This document shows positions 61,460 to 64,000 of a stretch of DNA of 64,000 nt, in pieces. The DNA lies in assembly GCA_963977495.1 (NCBI GenBank), contig CAXBOT010000002.1, forward strand, positions 124,001-188,000. The letters are read 5' to 3'. Below the pieces are notes generated by a model. The model worked only from the letters and a program-made list of their open reading frames with translations, searched no databases and was not told the origin of the DNA. Positions within the stretch are counted from its first letter, which is position 1. Each line of letters starts with the position of its first letter. Both the position numbers and the translations under genes were made by a program. Source of the DNA: UBA1672 sp963977495. Its GTDB lineage: Bacteria; Pseudomonadota; Alphaproteobacteria; Micavibrionales; Micavibrionaceae.

Positions 61460-61912
61460 ATGAGAAAAAAAGTTCTAATTGTTGAAGACAACGAACTGAA
61501 TATGAAGCTTTTCCATGACCTTCTGGAAGCGCACGATATTGATACTGTGCAGACCAGAGAAGGGAAGCTGGCCTTTGATATGGCTTTGGAGCACAAACCT
61601 GATTTGATTATTATGGACATACAATTACCGGAAATATCGGGTCTCGATATTACCAAGCAACTTAAGGAAAATGAGATCCTGAAAAGTATTCCTGTCATTG
61701 CCGTGACCGCATTTGCGATGAAGGGCGATGAACAAAAAATCCGCGAGGGCGGTTGTGAGGATTATATATCCAAACCGATATCGGTTTCGCGTTTTATCGA
61801 AGTTGTTAGAAAACATCTTGATGGATCTGAAGACCATGACGCTGCTGAGGGGCAAGTGCCCGAAGAGTCTGTCATGGACGCCGGATCACCACCAAATAAG
61901 GAGAGCTTCTAA
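61460..61912 (+). CDS. divK: Single-domain response regulator DivK
   Basis: 150 residues. Receiver domain with acidic pocket Glu9-Asp10, phosphoacceptor Asp53 in Ile-Ile-Met-Asp-Ile-Gln, Thr in Val-Thr-Ala-Phe-Ala and Lys in Ser-Lys-Pro-Ile. In Caulobacter and relatives DivK acts in the cell-cycle phosphorelay controlling CtrA via DivL/CckA. A 30-residue acidic C-terminal extension is unusual. The next gene, pleD, starts right after its stop. Confidence 0.93.
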   Translation: MRKKVLIVEDNELNMKLFHDLLEAHDIDTVQTREGKLAFDMALEHKPDLIIMDIQLPEISGLDITKQLKENEILKSIPVIAVTAFAMKGDEQKIREGGCEDYISKPISVSRFIEVVRKHLDGSEDHDAAEGQVPEESVMDAGSPPNKESF

Positions 61913-63397
61913 ATGTCTGCACGCGTTCTTGTCGTTGATGATATTTTACCGAATGTGAAATTGCTGGAAGCAAAACTCGCATGTGAATATTATGAAGTTA
62001 TTACTGCAACAAGCGGTAAAGAGGCACTGGAGAAGATCGACAGTGAAAATCCTGATATTGTGTTATTGGATGTGATGATGCCGGGAATGGACGGTTTCGA
62101 GGTTTGTCGCCGGATTAAATCCAACCCTGAAAAAGCGCATATTCCCGTTGTGATGGTGACCGCATTAACGGACATACAAGATAAAGTGCGCGGTCTGGAA
62201 GTCGGCGCGGATGATTTCTTGAGCAAACCCATTGACGATGTGGCATTGATGGCGCGTGTGCGCTCTCTGGCGCGTTTGAAAATGGCCTTGGATGAATGGC
62301 GCATCCGTGAGAATGCAGCCAACCAGTTCGGCGTTGTGACGGAAAAAACCAATTTAATGCAAGAGCCGGTCGAAGGCGCGCGTATTTTACTGGTTGAAGA
62401 TAAAGAGTTTGATAAAAATAAGGTTGTGGAGGCACTCTCTGCCGATCTTAACATTGTGATGAGTGTTGATAACGGCATGAAGGCGATGGAGTTGGTCTCT
62501 TCGCAGGAATTCGATATTTTAATGGTCAGTCTGAATTTGCAAAATGAAGATGGCTTACGTTTATGTTCGCATCTTCGATCCAATGAAAGAACGCGTTCAT
62601 TGCCGATTGTCATGGTCGCAGAAACCAAAGATATACAGCGCGTCGCCCATGGTATGGAAATTGGTGCGTATGATTATATTATGCGCCCGATTGAAAAAAA
62701 TGAGCTTTTGGCGCGTATGCGTACACAGATCAGACGCAAAAGATTTCAAGAGCGTTTACGCTCCAGTTATGAAATCAGCTTGTCTATGGCGTTAACAGAC
62801 AGTTTAACGGGGCTTTATAATCGCCGCTATCTTGAGGTTCACCTTGAAAAATTGATCGAAAGCAACGCGCAGAGCAAAAAGGCTTTGGCTGTTATTATGC
62901 TTGATATTGATCATTTCAAAGATGTGAATGATACGCATGGCCACGCGGTTGGCGATGCAGTTTTAAAGATATTTGCCGATCGTTTGAAAGACAATGTACG
63001 GAGCTTTGATCTCGTCGCCAGAATGGGCGGAGAAGAGTTTGTCGTTATTTTGCCTGATGTATCGCCCGAGCGCGCCTATATGGTGGCGGAGCGTTTGCGT
63101 AAATCAATCGGTGAAGAACCTGTGCCGTGCGCGGTAGAGGGGGGCAGCTTGCATATTACGACATCTGTTGGTGCGGCTATTATTAATAATGGCGGGCATG
63201 AAATTGCCAGTGTGCTTGATCGCGCCGATAAATGTTTGTACGAAGCAAAACATGGCGGTCGTGATTGTACGATTTTTGAGAATAAAGGCAAAATCACGTC
63301 TGATGATTATAAAGAGGTCGAACGGGTGTTCATGAATGAAGATGCCGCTGATGGTACATCCGGCAAAGCATCGGGAAGCGTCAGCACGCAGGCCTAA
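61913..63397 (+). CDS. pleD: Response regulator/diguanylate cyclase PleD
   Basis: 494 residues: first receiver (about 3-125, Asp53), second receiver adaptor (about 155-270, where the phosphoacceptor place is Ser206, so it cannot be phosphorylated there), and a GGDEF domain with Gly-Gly-Glu-Glu-Phe (372-376) and an Arg363-x-x-Asp366 inhibition site. It makes cyclic di-GMP upon phosphorylation, dimerising via the receivers. Immediately adjacent to divK, as in Caulobacter. Its stop is 3 bases from the end of the convergent lipoprotein gene. Confidence 0.95.
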   Translation: MSARVLVVDDILPNVKLLEAKLACEYYEVITATSGKEALEKIDSENPDIVLLDVMMPGMDGFEVCRRIKSNPEKAHIPVVMVTALTDIQDKVRGLEVGADDFLSKPIDDVALMARVRSLARLKMALDEWRIRENAANQFGVVTEKTNLMQEPVEGARILLVEDKEFDKNKVVEALSADLNIVMSVDNGMKAMELVSSQEFDILMVSLNLQNEDGLRLCSHLRSNERTRSLPIVMVAETKDIQRVAHGMEIGAYDYIMRPIEKNELLARMRTQIRRKRFQERLRSSYEISLSMALTDSLTGLYNRRYLEVHLEKLIESNAQSKKALAVIMLDIDHFKDVNDTHGHAVGDAVLKIFADRLKDNVRSFDLVARMGGEEFVVILPDVSPERAYMVAERLRKSIGEEPVPCAVEGGSLHITTSVGAAIINNGGHEIASVLDRADKCLYEAKHGGRDCTIFENKGKITSDDYKEVERVFMNEDAADGTSGKASGSVSTQA

Positions 63398-63400
63398 ACG

Positions 63401-63859
63401 CTATCTTTCACCTTTATCTTTTGTAAATGCCGTCATTTGGAACATCTTGCTGTGATCAGTAGATGCATTCATTGGCAGGCTATATTCCGATACATCAAAC
63501 GTATATGTGGTTTTCTTATCAAAAGAAATAACCAGTTTTTGGTTTTCTATACGCCATGTTTGTCCCGCGATATAAGCGTAAGGGCCGGGCTTGGACCAGT
63601 TGTGTCCCAAGGTGCCGTTTGGGTTTAAATATAAATACGCGCCCCTCTCCCACAGTGCCCTCATGTCCGGATCAAGTTTTGTGCGGCTGCTGGTGGGGAC
63701 AATGGTTGCCAGTAAATATTCATACGACATGCCGCCTGCGATTGCGGGGTGCGGTATAGCAGGGGTGAGCGAGGTTTCGAGCGGCGTTGTTGCATTTTGT
63801 TCAACGCAGGATGCAAGGGGGATACACAAGAATGTCAGTAAAAGAACATAAAAGCGCAC
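63401..63859 (-). CDS. Putative lipoprotein
   Basis: 152 residues from a GTG at 63859 (AAGGA upstream). Lipobox Leu-Ala-Ser-Cys at 15-18, so the protein is probably lipid-anchored at Cys18. The mature domain is small, with Trp and aromatic strands, like a calycin or MORN-type beta fold, but no family is recognised. Convergent with pleD, separated by 3 bases. Confidence 0.72.
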   Translation of the reverse strand: MRFYVLLLTFLCIPLASCVEQNATTPLETSLTPAIPHPAIAGGMSYEYLLATIVPTSSRTKLDPDMRALWERGAYLYLNPNGTLGHNWSKPGPYAYIAGQTWRIENQKLVISFDKKTTYTFDVSEYSLPMNASTDHSKMFQMTAFTKDKGER

Positions 63860-63939
63860 AGCATGGATCCTTCTTGAAAGATGTTATTCGAATATGCCTA
63901 GAGTGACATAGTGATGATGCGATCACAATACACAAAATA

Positions 63940-63965
63940 AAAACGCCCCGATATCAGGGCGTTTT
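63940..63965 (-). terminator. Intrinsic terminator for a gene beyond the right end
   Basis: A 9-base stem (63940-63948 with 63957-63965) with loop CGATATCA. On the minus strand it is followed by TTTTTATTTT, so it would end a transcript coming from the right, beyond the window. Confidence 0.7.
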
Positions 63966-64000
63966 GAAACGTTAGAAAAAGACCGTCCATTATTTTTTGG

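Noticed and set aside
1..64000. tRNA genes, CRISPR arrays, insertion sequences, prophage
   Set aside because: No cloverleaf with TTCGAnnCC-type arm, no regularly spaced repeats, no transposase, integrase or phage structural genes were seen in the intergenic regions or coding track.

Overview
The window looks like a chromosomal segment of an alphaproteobacterium. Marker genes are a divK-pleD pair, an EipB (DUF1849) protein, a 50-residue aa3-type cytochrome oxidase subunit IV, an HdaA-like protein next to an AI-2E/PerM-type transporter and a DUF2066 protein beside purMN, ETF-ubiquinone oxidoreductase, and a Zur gene of the alphaproteobacterial type. Codon use is moderate in GC (not computed). 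Protein similarity recalled from memory would fit a deep lineage such as the Micavibrio/Rhodospirillales side, but the genus cannot be fixed from sequence alone. No rRNA, tRNA, CRISPR array, insertion sequence or prophage was recognised. The gene content is mostly housekeeping with small patches of lineage-specific genes.

Layout. 1-0.8 kb: two tandem, related small exported proteins. 0.9-10 kb: threonine ammonia-lyase, then class I ribonucleotide reductase split into nrdB (2.2-3.3 kb) and nrdA (7.9-9.8 kb), each with candidate paired NrdR boxes. Between them lie a histidine-phosphatase-fold protein, an exported protein, a small membrane protein behind a perfect Zur-box palindrome, zur, msrB and an acyltransferase. 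An apparently structured untranslated stretch of about 315 bases follows nrdA. 10-13.8 kb: pyruvate kinase, an asparaginase-like half protein, an exported protein, a HAD phosphatase and a small membrane protein. 13.9-16.5 kb: fabG and fabD, separated by two opposite-strand unknown genes behind a Fur-like box. 16.7-21.2 kb: rpsF-rpsR-rplI, then dnaB-alr.

21.2-30 kb: a large protein with two peptidoglycan-binding-like modules, a VanX-like dipeptidase, mlaE-mlaF, penicillin-binding protein 1A, a GIY-YIG protein and two related helical envelope proteins. 30-39.5 kb: RluA-type pseudouridine synthase, ispE, a TPR protein, ETF-QO, a family 4 uracil-DNA glycosylase, a lytic transglycosylase, a DUF4262 protein and hisN. 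39.6-44.8 kb: a mosaic alaS with an unusual repeat insertion, a three-gene AT-rich cassette with a RelA/SpoT-like protein, and ndk. 44.8-54 kb: a hybrid histidine kinase, the small cytochrome oxidase subunit, purN-purM, a DUF2066 protein, an AI-2E family transporter, hdaA and sixA. 54-64 kb: rnd, aspS, a DUF808 protein, a coiled-coil protein, a diguanylate cyclase, eipB, divK-pleD and a lipoprotein.

How they fit together: several genes serve DNA replication and its control (nrdAB, dnaB, hdaA, divK/pleD), cell-wall growth and turnover (alr, PBP1A, lytic transglycosylase, dipeptidase), envelope lipid traffic and integrity (mlaEF, eipB) and translation (r-proteins, alaS, aspS). The points most worth a second look are the Zur-controlled His/Cys-rich membrane protein, the structured region after nrdA, the mosaic alaS, and the RelA/SpoT-like cassette.
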